Shown here: one piece after another, positions 8,906 through 16,539 of the stretch
Layout: the number at the start of each line of letters is the position of its first letter
Numbering within the stretch: position 1 is the stretch's first letter
NCBI GenBank assembly: GCA_021816935.1
Contig: JAKAWR010000009.1
Location: 1 to 64,000, forward strand
Reading direction: 5' to 3'
Length of the DNA stretch: 64,000 nt
Source: Actinomycetes bacterium
GTDB lineage: Bacteria > Actinomycetota > Acidimicrobiia > Acidimicrobiales > JAMCPL01
Made by a program: the position numbers and the translations under genes
The notes under the pieces: generated by a model
The model's database searches: none
Seen by the model: only the letters and a program-made list of their open reading frames with translations
Told to the model about the DNA's origin: nothing

Positions 8906-9442
8906 GTGACAGCTGAAGACGGACCGCTACTACGGGTCGGTCAGGGATTCGATTCCCACCGATTCGCAAGGGAAAGCGCCGTTGCTAAACCTCTCGTACT
9001 TGGGGGAGTCGTAATCGCCGGGGAGCCGTCTCTGGAGGGCCATTCCGATGCCGACGCGGTGGCGCACGCGGCCGCGGATGCCCTTCTCGGCGCTGCCGGA
9101 CTGCCCGATATCGGCGAGCAGTTCCCCGATTCGGATCCCGCACTTGCCGGCGCCGACTCGATGGGGCTTCTCGCACAGGCGGTCGAACTGGTCAAGGCAA
9201 CCGGTTTCGACGTGATCAATCTCGATACGACGGTGGTGTGCGAGACACCCAACCTCGCCGTCCACCTCGCCGCCATGCGAGACAATCTGGCCGGGACCCT
9301 CGGCGCTCCGTGCAACGTAAAGGCCAAACGACCGGAGCAGATGGGTGCCCTTGGGAGGGGTGAAGGGATTGCCTGCATCGCAGTTGCCCTGATCGCCTCC
9401 CGCGACGCTGCCGGCAACGGATCGATCAATGCCGCCAGCTGA
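8906..9442 (+). CDS. ispF: 2-C-methyl-D-erythritol 2,4-cyclodiphosphate synthase
   Basis: Fifth enzyme of the MEP pathway to isoprenoids; it cyclises CDP-methylerythritol 2-phosphate with release of CMP, in the cytosol as a trimer. The zinc ligands are readable: Asp16 and His18 in GQGFDSHRF, and a His near 54 in HSDADAVAHAAADALLGAA. The DIGEQFPDSDP and KAKRPEQMG segments are also family signatures. At 178 residues it is slightly longer than the usual 155-165 because of a C-terminal tail. The start is GTG. The stop overlaps the start of rlmB by 14 bp, so the two are translated together. ispD is not adjacent, unlike many actinobacteria where ispD-ispF-(cysS)-rlmB are linked. Confidence 0.95.
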   Translation: MTAEDGPLLRVGQGFDSHRFARESAVAKPLVLGGVVIAGEPSLEGHSDADAVAHAAADALLGAAGLPDIGEQFPDSDPALAGADSMGLLAQAVELVKATGFDVINLDTTVVCETPNLAVHLAAMRDNLAGTLGAPCNVKAKRPEQMGALGRGEGIACIAVALIASRDAAGNGSINAAS

Positions 9443-10961
9443 CCGCGCAGGAGAGCGGGGTTCTGAGCCGCGCGCCCGGCCGCGGAGTGGTTCCCCGGCA
9501 GGTGCTGGCCGTCCGGGTGGTCGCCGTCCAGGCGGTGCAGGTGGTGGCTGGGCAGGTGCTGGCCGTCCGGGTGGTGCAGGTGGTGGCTGGGCGAATGGTG
9601 ACCGTCCGGGTGGTCGCCGTCCAGGCGGTGCAGGCGGTGGCCGGGCAGGCGGTGCAGGCGGTGGCCGGGCAGGCGGTGCAGGCGGTGGCCGGGCAGGTGG
9701 TGGCCGGGCAGGCGGTGGCCGACCGGGCGGTGCAGGCGGAAACACTCCAAGGTGGGACAGCAGACCCGGCAGGAGCATGCTCCCACGCGGGCGGGATTGG
9801 CAATCAGGTTCAGAGCATGACGAGAACTACGGCGCGCCGGATCGTCGCAACTCCCTTGCCGCACGCGGTCGACCGGCGAGAGGAAGTGGCGGCCCGCAGG
9901 ACAGGCTGCAAGGCGCCAGTCCCGGCAGGTGGCGAGCCGGACGGACAGGTACGAGCGGGGAACAGCAAGACGGCTGGCAAGAGCGGCAAAACTATCGCCC
10001 GGAACGACCGACCAGCTCTGACCGTTACCGGCGAGACGACCGGCGCCCGTCTTCGCTCTCTCCCCGGCGGCGCACCGATGATGACCGCGGGCCTGCGCCC
10101 CGCTCTCCCCGCCGTCCCACGACCGGCCCCCCCTGGCAGCGTGCGCCGGAAGGAAAGCCTTTGCAGCGAACACGTGGGCAAGACCCGGACGGCGAGACCC
10201 AACTCGGAGGCGACCAGGTCGAGGGGCGGCGTTCCGTGTTGACACTGCTTGATGCGGCTAAGCGCCACGTTCGCGAGGTGTGGATCGAGGAGGGCATGGA
10301 GCCGGCTCCCGTCCTTGCTGCAATCGAAAAAGCTGCGCTCCGCGCTCATGTGCGGGTGATACCGGCCTCTCCTGCAAGAATGGACAGGTTGGCGGCGTCA
10401 CACAGCCATCAGGGAGTGATCGCGATTGCTGATCCGATCGAGCCTCGCAGCCTGGAGGAGCTGGTGACGGAGCCTACCGGAGGAAGGCCGCCGTTTATCG
10501 TCGTGATGGACGGGGTCACCGACCCGCAGAACCTTGGAGCCATCTCGAGGAGTGCCGAGTGCGCCGGCGCCACGAGCATTGTCATCGCAAAACACCGCTC
10601 CGCAAAACTGTCCCCCTCCGCTGCGAAAGCTGCCTCCGGGGCGATAGAGTATCTCGATTTTGCCCTAGTTCCCGGTATTCCCGCAGCAGTCGACACACTG
10701 AACTCCCTCGGGGTCGCCACGGTGGGGCTCGATGGAGCCGCTCTCGACTCGATCCGGGACGTATCCGGAGCCCTCACGCCTCCGGTGGCGCTGATCCTCG
10801 GATCGGAGGGCGGCGGCTTGGGACGCCTTACGCGACAACGTTGCTCCGTGCTCGCCTCCATCCGCCAGCACGGAGAGGTCGAATCGCTGAACGTCGCAGC
10901 CGCAGCCGCAATCGCTCTTTTCGAGATCGCAAGTACGGCCTACGGCAACCAGAAGAAGTAG
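9429..10961 (+). CDS. rlmB: TrmH/SpoU-family rRNA 2'-O-methyltransferase with long Gly/Arg-rich N-terminus
   Basis: The C-terminal half, from about residue 265, is a complete SPOUT methyltransferase: an N-terminal RNA-binding lobe (RRSVLTLLDAAKRHVREVW), motif 1 DGVTDPQNLGAISRSAECAGA, motif 2 ALILGSEGGGLGRL and motif 3 VESLNVAAAAAIALFE. It would methylate a ribose in 23S rRNA (G2251 in E. coli numbering) using S-adenosylmethionine. Actinobacterial RlmB proteins often have a short disordered lead, but here it is about 260 residues. The first 100 are nearly all Gly, Arg, Ala and Pro, built from DNA repeats at 9490-9740, and the rest is basic and polar. It is translationally coupled to ispF by a 14-bp overlap. 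A GC-rich hairpin follows the stop. Confidence 0.9.
   Translation: MPPADRAGERGSEPRARPRSGSPAGAGRPGGRRPGGAGGGWAGAGRPGGAGGGWANGDRPGGRRPGGAGGGRAGGAGGGRAGGAGGGRAGGGRAGGGRPGGAGGNTPRWDSRPGRSMLPRGRDWQSGSEHDENYGAPDRRNSLAARGRPARGSGGPQDRLQGASPGRWRAGRTGTSGEQQDGWQERQNYRPERPTSSDRYRRDDRRPSSLSPRRRTDDDRGPAPRSPRRPTTGPPWQRAPEGKPLQRTRGQDPDGETQLGGDQVEGRRSVLTLLDAAKRHVREVWIEEGMEPAPVLAAIEKAALRAHVRVIPASPARMDRLAASHSHQGVIAIADPIEPRSLEELVTEPTGGRPPFIVVMDGVTDPQNLGAISRSAECAGATSIVIAKHRSAKLSPSAAKAASGAIEYLDFALVPGIPAAVDTLNSLGVATVGLDGAALDSIRDVSGALTPPVALILGSEGGGLGRLTRQRCSVLASIRQHGEVESLNVAAAAAIALFEIASTAYGNQKK
9624..9695 (+). repeat. Three perfect 24-bp tandem repeats in rlmB
   Basis: Unit GGCGGTGCAGGC plus GGTGGCCGGGCA, three identical copies (9624, 9648, 9672), inside a longer degenerate repeat tract of about 250 bp. 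Each unit encodes eight residues (Gly-rich with one Arg). The unit length keeps the reading frame whatever the copy number. Confidence 0.9.
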
Positions 10962-10975
10962 GCCCGCCGCGGGCC
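10961..10975. terminator. GC-rich hairpin after rlmB
   Basis: GGCCCGC and GCGGGCC form a 7-bp stem with a one-base centre, starting at the rlmB stop codon, in a convergent gap before the lipase gene. No T-run follows. Confidence 0.4.
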
Positions 10976-11122
10976 TCGGCCCCTTGTGGCAGCTTAGCTC
11001 CTGGCCTTTCAGCTACCGTGGTACGGGGTTGGGATCGACTCGCAGTACCTTCCGTGCGACCGCCTCCTATCGACCCGCAATAACCGACGCCTCCGCTGAA
11101 CCCCCGGAGTCGCAGGGGCTGT

Positions 11123-12079
11123 CTATCCGGTGACGCCGCCTACAAGGGGAAGAACGACCGAACACTTCGGCTGGAAGCTGGAGCTGTCAGCCCCAAGCGC
11201 GTTCATAACGTCCTGAAGGACAACCGGGTCGTAGATGATGCTGATGTGCTCGGAATAGTCGGTCGAGCACTGGTTCTGGAGCGTGATGTTCTGGACATTT
11301 GGACCCGAAAGGAACGCGTTGGTGTACGGCGTGATGACCTCGTCGTACTTGCTCTCGATCACAACGTACTTGGGGCCTGATACCGTGTCACCGCCCGAGT
11401 TGAGGTTCTGGAGGAACGTGGAACCTTGCTCCTGTTCCGTGCATGCGTCGCAACCAACGTCACTCAGCGAGAAGCCGAACTGCTGGAAGAACTGCAGGAC
11501 GCTGGTAAGGCCGTCTGCCGTGCTGCCGTGGTTCGAGGGCGCGATCCCGACGAGCATATTGACCTTCGAAGCTCCGCCAAGATTCTTGATGTAGTAGCGG
11601 GGCATCATCCCACCCTGGGAGTGCCCGACCATGTCCACTTTCGAGGCACCCGTTGACTGGAGGACCTTGTTGACGAAGTCGGACAGTTGCTGAGCAGAAC
11701 TCTCGACCGAAGCCAACCCGAAAAAGTGCCCGAGCGTCATCGAGTTCTCGCCGTAGTTGAGACCGTAGACGCAGTAACCGGCGTCAGCAAGCATGGGAGA
11801 GAGGGCTTGCCAGCTTAATGCCTCGTTGGCGAACGTTCCATGAACGAGGATGACCGGATATGGATGCGCAGAACTCGGTTTGCACGACCAGTCATTCATG
11901 CCCGGAGGCATCGACGTCGGACCGGTCAGCTCTGACGCGAAACCCTCGAGCGAGGTGCCAATGGGATAGTTCGGTGTGGAACCCCCGCCGGAACCGCTAG
12001 TCGGACCGCCCAGCACGCTGCACGCCGAGCCTGCAAGCATCACCAGTGCCAGAGCGGGAACCGCTATTCGGAGTTTCAT
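11123..12079 (-). CDS. Secreted lipase/esterase, alpha/beta-hydrolase (lipase class 2 type)
   Basis: A 318-residue exported esterase. Residues 1-20 form a signal peptide (hydrophobic PALALVMLAGSAC); Cys20 may be lipidated but the -3 residue is Gly, so the lipobox is weak. After a Gly/Ser linker comes the hydrolase domain. It has an oxyanion HG (80-81, ILVHGTFAN), nucleophile Ser154 in GHSQGG, Asp246 in SKYDEVITPY and His278 in SEHISI, a full triad in family order. Cys pairs near 210-213 suggest disulphides, as expected for a protein outside the membrane. I start at the ATG at 12079, where the signal peptide begins. Two palindromes lie just upstream (12108 and 12139). It is divergent from the phosphate carrier gene. 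Confidence 0.85.
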   Translation of the reverse strand: MKLRIAVPALALVMLAGSACSVLGGPTSGSGGGSTPNYPIGTSLEGFASELTGPTSMPPGMNDWSCKPSSAHPYPVILVHGTFANEALSWQALSPMLADAGYCVYGLNYGENSMTLGHFFGLASVESSAQQLSDFVNKVLQSTGASKVDMVGHSQGGMMPRYYIKNLGGASKVNMLVGIAPSNHGSTADGLTSVLQFFQQFGFSLSDVGCDACTEQEQGSTFLQNLNSGGDTVSGPKYVVIESKYDEVITPYTNAFLSGPNVQNITLQNQCSTDYSEHISIIYDPVVLQDVMNALGADSSSFQPKCSVVLPLVGGVTG

Positions 12080-12107
12080 TAACACCCCCAGATGTTGACC
12101 AATACGT

Positions 12108-12120
12108 TGTACGAAGTACA
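12108..12120. promoter_or_regulatory. Palindrome upstream of lipase, TGTAC-GAA-GTACA
   Basis: A perfect 5-3-5 inverted repeat 28 bp upstream of the lipase start codon. This is a plausible operator for an unidentified repressor; no regulator gene is adjacent. Confidence 0.4.
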
Positions 12121-12138
12121 TCGAGTATTGTGCATCTT

Positions 12139-12156
12139 ATTGACGCCGGTGTCAAT
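12139..12156. promoter_or_regulatory. Palindrome ATTGAC-GCCGGT-GTCAAT
   Basis: A perfect 6-bp inverted repeat around a six-base centre, 18 bp from the previous palindrome. The shape resembles TetR-family operators. It also contains TTGAC, so it may overlap a -35 box. Confidence 0.4.
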
Positions 12157-12231
12157 ACCCGACTTGGAAAAGAATTCGGTAGCGTACTGTGGCGTAATGC
12201 GGCGTCAAACGCCAATAGTGGCGTGACGCAC

Positions 12232-12269
12232 ATCCTCTGGCCCATCCCGGATCCTCTGGCCCATCCGGG
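12232..12269 (+). repeat. Tandem 19-bp duplication
   Basis: ATCCTCTGGCCCATCCCGG is followed directly by ATCCTCTGGCCCATCCGGG (one mismatch). Non-coding, mid-way between the two divergent genes. Confidence 0.85.
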
Positions 12270-12355
12270 ATCCGGAGCGCCCGAGTTCAGCACAAACAGG
12301 TGGGACAGCCCAATAGCGCGGGCCCAAGACGCGGCGGCAGAACAATTAACCGACC

Positions 12356-12399
12356 GTTCACCGTCAGTTCACTTTCCGGCCGCCCGCAGTTCATACAGG
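12356..12399 (+). promoter_or_regulatory. PHO-box-like direct repeats (11-bp period)
   Basis: GTTCA occurs at 12356, 12367 and 12389, that is at exactly 11 and 22 bp spacing, in units GTTCACCGTCA, GTTCACTTTCC and GTTCATACAGG; the unit at 12378 is degenerate. Actinobacterial PhoP (response regulator of phosphate starvation) binds 11-bp direct repeats built on GTTCA. The position, about 130 bp upstream of a phosphate-carrier-like gene, fits phosphate control. Confidence 0.7.
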
Positions 12400-12531
12400 G
12401 TCTTCATAATGAGAAGCAAGTGCTCACGGCTTGCAACCACGGCGGGCGCGACATCTGGCTACGGTCCGCCTGGCAGTTGCAGGGAGCACCTATAAGAGAT
12501 GGCAACCGCTAGCGAAAGGAGCCCGACGAGC

Positions 12532-14007
12532 ATGTCCGGAACAAGGCAGGCCACTGTAAGCGATGCCCTCAACGAAGCTCCTCTGAGTGCGTTTCACACG
12601 AAGGCGCTTTTCACGTCCGGCATGGGCTTCTTCACCGATGCCTACGACCTGTTCATCATTGGTACCGTAACCACCCTGCTCGCCACCCAGTGGCACCTGA
12701 CAACGAGCCAGACGGGCCTCATCAACTCGACGACCCTGATAGCTGCCTTCGTCGGAGCCTTCGTTTTCGGCCGGTTAGCCGATGTGCTCGGGCGCAAGCG
12801 CATATACGGCCTGCTTGCAACCATCATGACCGTGGGAGCGCTCGCTTCCGCATTCGCCCCCAGCTTCATGTGGCTTGTCATCTTCCGCTTCGTGCTGGGC
12901 ATCGGGATTGGAGGCGACTACCCGGTGTCGGCTGTGATCATGAGCGAGTACTCGAACCGGCAGAACAGGGGACGCCTGGTCGGGCTGGTATTCGCAATGC
13001 AGGCTGTCGGCTTGGTGGTCGGTCCCATCGTCGGGATCACGCTTCTCGGCGCCGGGGTGAACCACGATCTGGCTTGGAGGCTCATGCTCGGGCTGGGTGC
13101 GATCCCCTCGGCAGCGGTTATCTACATGAGGATGCGCATGCCAGAGTCCCCGAGGTATCTCGAGAGGGTGAGAGGCCAGTCCGAAAGGGCGGTCGCCGCC
13201 ATTTCTTCGTTCTCCGACGGAACCGTCACGGCGAGCGAAGCGCCCTCCAAGGTGCAGAGGCATATGGGCGTGCTCTCCTTCCTCACGACACCCCGGTACC
13301 TGCTCTACCTGGTGGGAACGGCAGGAAGTTGGTTCCTCTTCGACTACGCCTACTACGGCAACTCCGTATCCGCACCTCTCATCGTAAAAGGCGTTCTCGG
13401 ATCGGGCAAGCACCCGATCATCCAGGTTCTCTCCATCGACCTCATTATCTTCGCCGTCGCTGCCGTTCCTGCATACTACCTGGGAGCCTTCTTCATGGAC
13501 AGGATCGGTCACAAGAGGCTCCAGTTCATAGGCTTTGCCGGCTTAGTGGGCGTATTCCTCCTGATCGGGGCGATACCTGGGGTGACGAAAGATATTGCGC
13601 CGTTCATGGTCCTCTTCGGCCTGAGCTACTTTTTCGCCAACTTCGGGCCAAACCAGACGACGTTCGTACTGTCTGGCGAGGTCTACCCGGTCTCCCAGAG
13701 GACTACGGGTCACGGCATCTCGGCAGGGATTGCGAAAGTGGGCGCGTTCATCGGCGTGTACCTCTTCCCGGTGCTCGACAAGAGCCTCGGCCTGAGCGGC
13801 ATCATGCTCCTGGTTGCCGGCTTTTCCGCGCTGGGTTTCCTCTGCACTTTCCTGGTTCCTGAACCGGCCGGCCGGAATCTCGAGGAGGTTTCCGGCGACA
13901 CAGATCTCGAGCTCGAGGTCGTCAGGCGCGCCGAAGAAATCGTCTCCGCCGGCTCGCAGGATTCACCGGGTGACGTCCCCGCTCCCGTCGCCGAAAAGGT
14001 TTCCTGA
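12532..14007 (+). CDS. MFS carrier, phosphate:H+ symporter (Pho84/PHS) type
   Basis: A 491-residue, twelve-helix MFS protein. FFTDAYDLF in helix 1 (about 33-41), RLADVLGRKR (81-90) and especially GIGIGGDYPVSAVIMSEY (about 123-140) match the PHS family of phosphate:proton symporters, which carry GGDYPLSA in helix 4. After helix 6 MPESPRYLE is the sugar-porter-type motif. It would import inorganic phosphate. A start 33 bp upstream (12499) is possible, but AAAGGAG ten bases before the ATG at 12532 makes this one more likely. The PHO-like repeats upstream agree with phosphate-starvation control. The acidic C-terminal tail of about 50 residues is not membrane-spanning. Confidence 0.85.
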   Translation: MSGTRQATVSDALNEAPLSAFHTKALFTSGMGFFTDAYDLFIIGTVTTLLATQWHLTTSQTGLINSTTLIAAFVGAFVFGRLADVLGRKRIYGLLATIMTVGALASAFAPSFMWLVIFRFVLGIGIGGDYPVSAVIMSEYSNRQNRGRLVGLVFAMQAVGLVVGPIVGITLLGAGVNHDLAWRLMLGLGAIPSAAVIYMRMRMPESPRYLERVRGQSERAVAAISSFSDGTVTASEAPSKVQRHMGVLSFLTTPRYLLYLVGTAGSWFLFDYAYYGNSVSAPLIVKGVLGSGKHPIIQVLSIDLIIFAVAAVPAYYLGAFFMDRIGHKRLQFIGFAGLVGVFLLIGAIPGVTKDIAPFMVLFGLSYFFANFGPNQTTFVLSGEVYPVSQRTTGHGISAGIAKVGAFIGVYLFPVLDKSLGLSGIMLLVAGFSALGFLCTFLVPEPAGRNLEEVSGDTDLELEVVRRAEEIVSAGSQDSPGDVPAPVAEKVS

Positions 14008-14384
14008 CCCTAAAGTTCCACACTTGCCGCTGGCCCGTGCCGGGCTGATCGTGGCGCGCCAGCAGCCAGGCACGACCGGTTCAACCAAGATCAAGTCTTG
14101 CGGCCTTTCCGGGCCAGCGAGGTTCGCGGCAAGGCTTCCTGTGAAGTCCGCGGCAAGGTCCGGCCTCCATACTGCGCTTGGGTCCACTCGTAGGAGTGGC
14201 CCTGCTGCCCCGCCGGCTCCTCCGCCCTTCGGAGCGGACCTGAGCGGGCATTGGCAACTCGGCATTGGCCGGGCGCGCCGGGACAGCAGACCATAGGCAC
14301 AGGCCACCCATTCTGCAACCGTCCCCGGCCCGGAGGGCGGAGACCGGAGTTACAGGACGGTGGCACGGCACAAAGGAGATGAGC
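14008..14384. other. Gap before ssb, no gene seen
   Basis: This is 377 bp of GC-rich DNA with no frame of convincing coding character. The only clear signal is the ribosome binding site AAAGGAG at 14372-14378 for the downstream ssb. Confidence 0.5.
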
Positions 14385-15080
14385 ATGACCAACACAGTGA
14401 CCTTGACCGGGAACCTGACAAGAGACCCGGAGCTGCGGTACACGCCTGACGGGTTGGCATCTGCGAGCTTCGGGCTTGCAGTGACGAGACGGTGGCAGTC
14501 CCGTGCCGCCGCCGGCACCTGGGAGGAGGCGACCTCCTTCTTCGATGTCGTCTGCTGGCGGGACATGGCCGAGAACGTAGCCTTCAGTCTCCAGAAAGGC
14601 ACCAGGGTGATGGTGGCCGGCAGGATGGAGCAACGCACCTGGGAGACCAAGGAGGGCGACAAGCGACACAAGACGGAAGTCGTTGCCGAGGAGGTGGGGC
14701 CGTCCCTGCGTTTTGCCGCTGCCGAAGTAATGCGGACCAGCCGCGAGACGCACCCTGGACAGGAAGGCGACAGCGGATCTCCTTCCGGTAGCAAAGCTCG
14801 GGCCGTGACGGCTCCGGGCACTTGCATCACCGAAAGCAACGGCACGGGCGCTCCAGGCGAGCCCAACAAGGGCGGTGAACCGGAAAGCTGCGACGAAGTG
14901 CCCGGTGAACGAATTCCCGGTGAACCCGACAGTAGCGCTCCGGAACAGAGCCTTCGCAGCGAAAGGGCTTCGAAGAAATCCGCGCGCAGCAGCGGCTCGG
15001 CGAGTGTTCGTGGGGACGGGGGCGACTGCGAACAGGCCAGCGGGACGGAGTTGATCGGAGCCGGCCATGGTAGCCGTTGA
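14385..15080 (+). CDS. Single-stranded DNA-binding protein, second (SsbB-like) copy
   Basis: The first ~110 residues are a clear OB-fold SSB: NTVTLTGNLTRDPELRYTPDGLASASFGLAVTRRW, then FFDVVCWRDMAENVAFSLQKGTRVMVAGRMEQRTWE. It would coat single-stranded DNA. The remaining ~120 residues are polar and disordered. They do not end in the acidic DDDIPF-type tip with which a main SSB recruits partner proteins. It is also not in an rpsF-ssb-rpsR operon. I therefore read it as an accessory paralogue. The ATG at 14385 lies six bases after AAAGGAG. Its last 14 bp overlap the next small gene, so the two are coupled. Confidence 0.88.
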   Translation: MTNTVTLTGNLTRDPELRYTPDGLASASFGLAVTRRWQSRAAAGTWEEATSFFDVVCWRDMAENVAFSLQKGTRVMVAGRMEQRTWETKEGDKRHKTEVVAEEVGPSLRFAAAEVMRTSRETHPGQEGDSGSPSGSKARAVTAPGTCITESNGTGAPGEPNKGGEPESCDEVPGERIPGEPDSSAPEQSLRSERASKKSARSSGSASVRGDGGDCEQASGTELIGAGHGSR

Positions 15081-15426
15081 CACCCCGGTCCGGTTCGCTC
15101 TACAAACTGGCAGCAGTGTGTCCCAGGCGTGCAGAGCGCAACACCCGTCGGTTAAGGGCGCCTTCGAGAACAGCACCGGCGCTGCTCCGTGTACCCAGCC
15201 GGCGACGCTTGACCGGTTGGGCAGGGGCACCGCGAATGACAGTTCCAGCCCCATGAGACCGGCTCGGTTCGCCAGCGCCGTACTTCTCTCCAAGGATGAG
15301 GTTTTCCGCGCCTGCGAAATGCTGGCGGGTGCCGGATCGGCACTCGTCAACATGGGATACCTGTCAGAGGGAGCGCAATTGTCGGCGCTCTTCGACGTAC
15401 TGGAAGGCAGGCTTACGGCCGTTTGA
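15067..15426 (+). CDS. Small hypothetical protein coupled to the SSB paralogue
   Basis: A 119-residue protein of unknown function whose ATG lies 14 bp inside the ssb gene. The first ~75 residues are Ser/Thr/Pro-rich and look disordered. The last ~40 (EVFRACEMLAGAGSALVNMGYLSEGAQLSALFDVLEGRL) would form amphipathic helices. Support for a real gene: the overlap with ssb in the same direction and a very strong hairpin beginning 9 bp after its stop codon. I recognise no family. It may be a partner of the SSB, but this is only by position. Confidence 0.5.
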   Translation: MVAVDTPVRFALQTGSSVSQACRAQHPSVKGAFENSTGAAPCTQPATLDRLGRGTANDSSSPMRPARFASAVLLSKDEVFRACEMLAGAGSALVNMGYLSEGAQLSALFDVLEGRLTAV

Positions 15427-15434
15427 CACCACAG

Positions 15435-15469
15435 GCCCGCCGGCAGGACGATCGCGCCTGCCGGCGGGC
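15435..15469. terminator. Strong bidirectional hairpin terminator
   Basis: A perfect 13-bp GC-rich stem (left arm 15435-15447, right arm 15457-15469) with a 9-nt loop, between two convergent genes. There is no T-run on either side, as is common in high-GC bacteria. Confidence 0.75.
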
Positions 15470-15545
15470 ACCTGTGAGCCTGCTCTTCCGCATGCCTGGG
15501 CGTCTACTGGGGGTTGCGCGCTCCGGCTGGCGCGCCAGCGCGTGC

Positions 15546-16337
15546 CTACCAGATCTCTGACTGGCGCCGAGCCAGGTCTCCCGCAATGCGCTCGCCCATG
15601 GGAAGCCTGCTCACGCGGTTGACGAAATCAGGCGCTAACAGGCCGATCACTCCGCCCAAGCGCTGAATGGACGGGGCCACGTCAACCTCGTCCAGATTGC
15701 GCTCGATGCACCTGACCACGCCTTCCGCGACGTCCTCGGGACTCCTGGTGCCCAAGCCCGCGGGAACCTTCCCTCCCGAGCGCGCGAACATACCCGCCTC
15801 CCTTATGAACCCGGGACAGACGACGGACACTCCAACGCCTTTGGCCGCCAAGTCAGCCCTGAGACCGATAGCCAGCCCCCTGAGCGCGAACTTGGTGGCG
15901 CTGTAGACGGCGGTGGTGGCCACCGAGACCTTGCCGGACATGGAGCTCACGAAAACGATGTGCCCGGCGCGCCGCGCCGCCATATCGCCGCCCAACGCTC
16001 GCGCGAGCTGCATGGGGGCGCGGAAATTGACATCGACAGCAATATCGGCCTGCTTCTCCGTCATGTCCAAAAGAGATCCGCTCGCCGGGACTCCGGCGTT
16101 GGCAACCAGAATATCTACCTGGCCTGCCCCGCTCACGAGTTTCGAGACTCCCTCCCTGGAGCTGAGATCTACCGCCATCGCCCGCCCGCCGATCGAGCGG
16201 GCCAGCGCCTCCAGCTCATCTGCCCGGCGCCCCGTGACGACCACCTCGGCGCCCAGCGAAGCAAGTCTTCGCGCGATTGCCTGGCCGAGACCGCCGGATG
16301 CCCCCGTCACGAGCGCTCTCGCACCGCGGACCTCCAT
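15546..16337 (-). CDS. Short-chain dehydrogenase/reductase
   Basis: A 263-residue classical SDR. TGASGGLG (residues 11-18) binds NAD(P); NAG is at 80-82; the catalytic residues are Ser132, Tyr145 and Lys149 (YSATK). The basic residues after the second strand (TGRRADE) suggest preference for NADP(H). The C-terminal segment with PEDVAEGVVRCIERNLDEVDVAP resembles SDRs that act on lipid or acyl substrates, but the substrate is not defined. The ATG at 16337 lies just before the first strand; upstream codons look non-coding. It is divergent from the amr operon and converges on the small gene at 15067. Confidence 0.82.
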   Translation of the reverse strand: MEVRGARALVTGASGGLGQAIARRLASLGAEVVVTGRRADELEALARSIGGRAMAVDLSSREGVSKLVSGAGQVDILVANAGVPASGSLLDMTEKQADIAVDVNFRAPMQLARALGGDMAARRAGHIVFVSSMSGKVSVATTAVYSATKFALRGLAIGLRADLAAKGVGVSVVCPGFIREAGMFARSGGKVPAGLGTRSPEDVAEGVVRCIERNLDEVDVAPSIQRLGGVIGLLAPDFVNRVSRLPMGERIAGDLARRQSEIW

Positions 16338-16420
16338 ACAGGCCCTCGAGCGACCGGCGACGCTTCCGTTCCCCTGGTTCTTCTGGTTCCGAACCGAGCG
16401 CACGCCTTCATCTTAGCGTT

Positions 16421-16460
16421 GTGTCCACCAAGCAATCGGCGCGCTCTCGCCGGCCAGATG
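16421..16460 (+). repeat. Partial copy of a MITE-like end
   Basis: These 40 bp, starting GTGTCCACCAAG and ending GGCCAGATG, match 54640-54679 with three mismatches. Here only this end is found; the right-hand terminal repeat of the other copy is not. Confidence 0.75.
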
Positions 16461-16539
16461 CAGCACCACGGACAGCAAGACGTTCCCATCGGGTCCATAA
16501 TGATAGGAGGGGACCTAATACGCGCGCACGAACACTGTC

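Larger units (their letters stand above)
12080..12531. other. Divergent regulatory region between lipase and phosphate carrier
   Basis: This 452-bp region holds no convincing gene. It contains two perfect inverted repeats near the lipase start (12108-12120, 12139-12156), a tandem 19-bp duplication (12232-12269), a set of 11-bp-spaced PHO-like units (12356-12399), and a strong ribosome binding site AAAGGAG (12515-12521) for the transporter. Confidence 0.7.

Noticed and set aside
9487-10242. A 251-codon plus-strand frame with Val/Ala/Gln repeats
   Set aside because: Second frame of the 24-bp repeats in rlmB; no family features and it ends before the methyltransferase domain.
8941-10245. A 434-codon open frame on the minus strand across ispF/rlmB, with His/Leu/Pro repeats
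   Set aside because: It is the mirror of the rlmB repeat tract and of ispF; ispF and the methyltransferase domain are certain on the plus strand.
14091-15353. A 420-codon minus-strand frame opposite ssb
   Set aside because: Opposes a clear OB-fold SSB; composition is that of a GC-rich shadow frame, with no motif.
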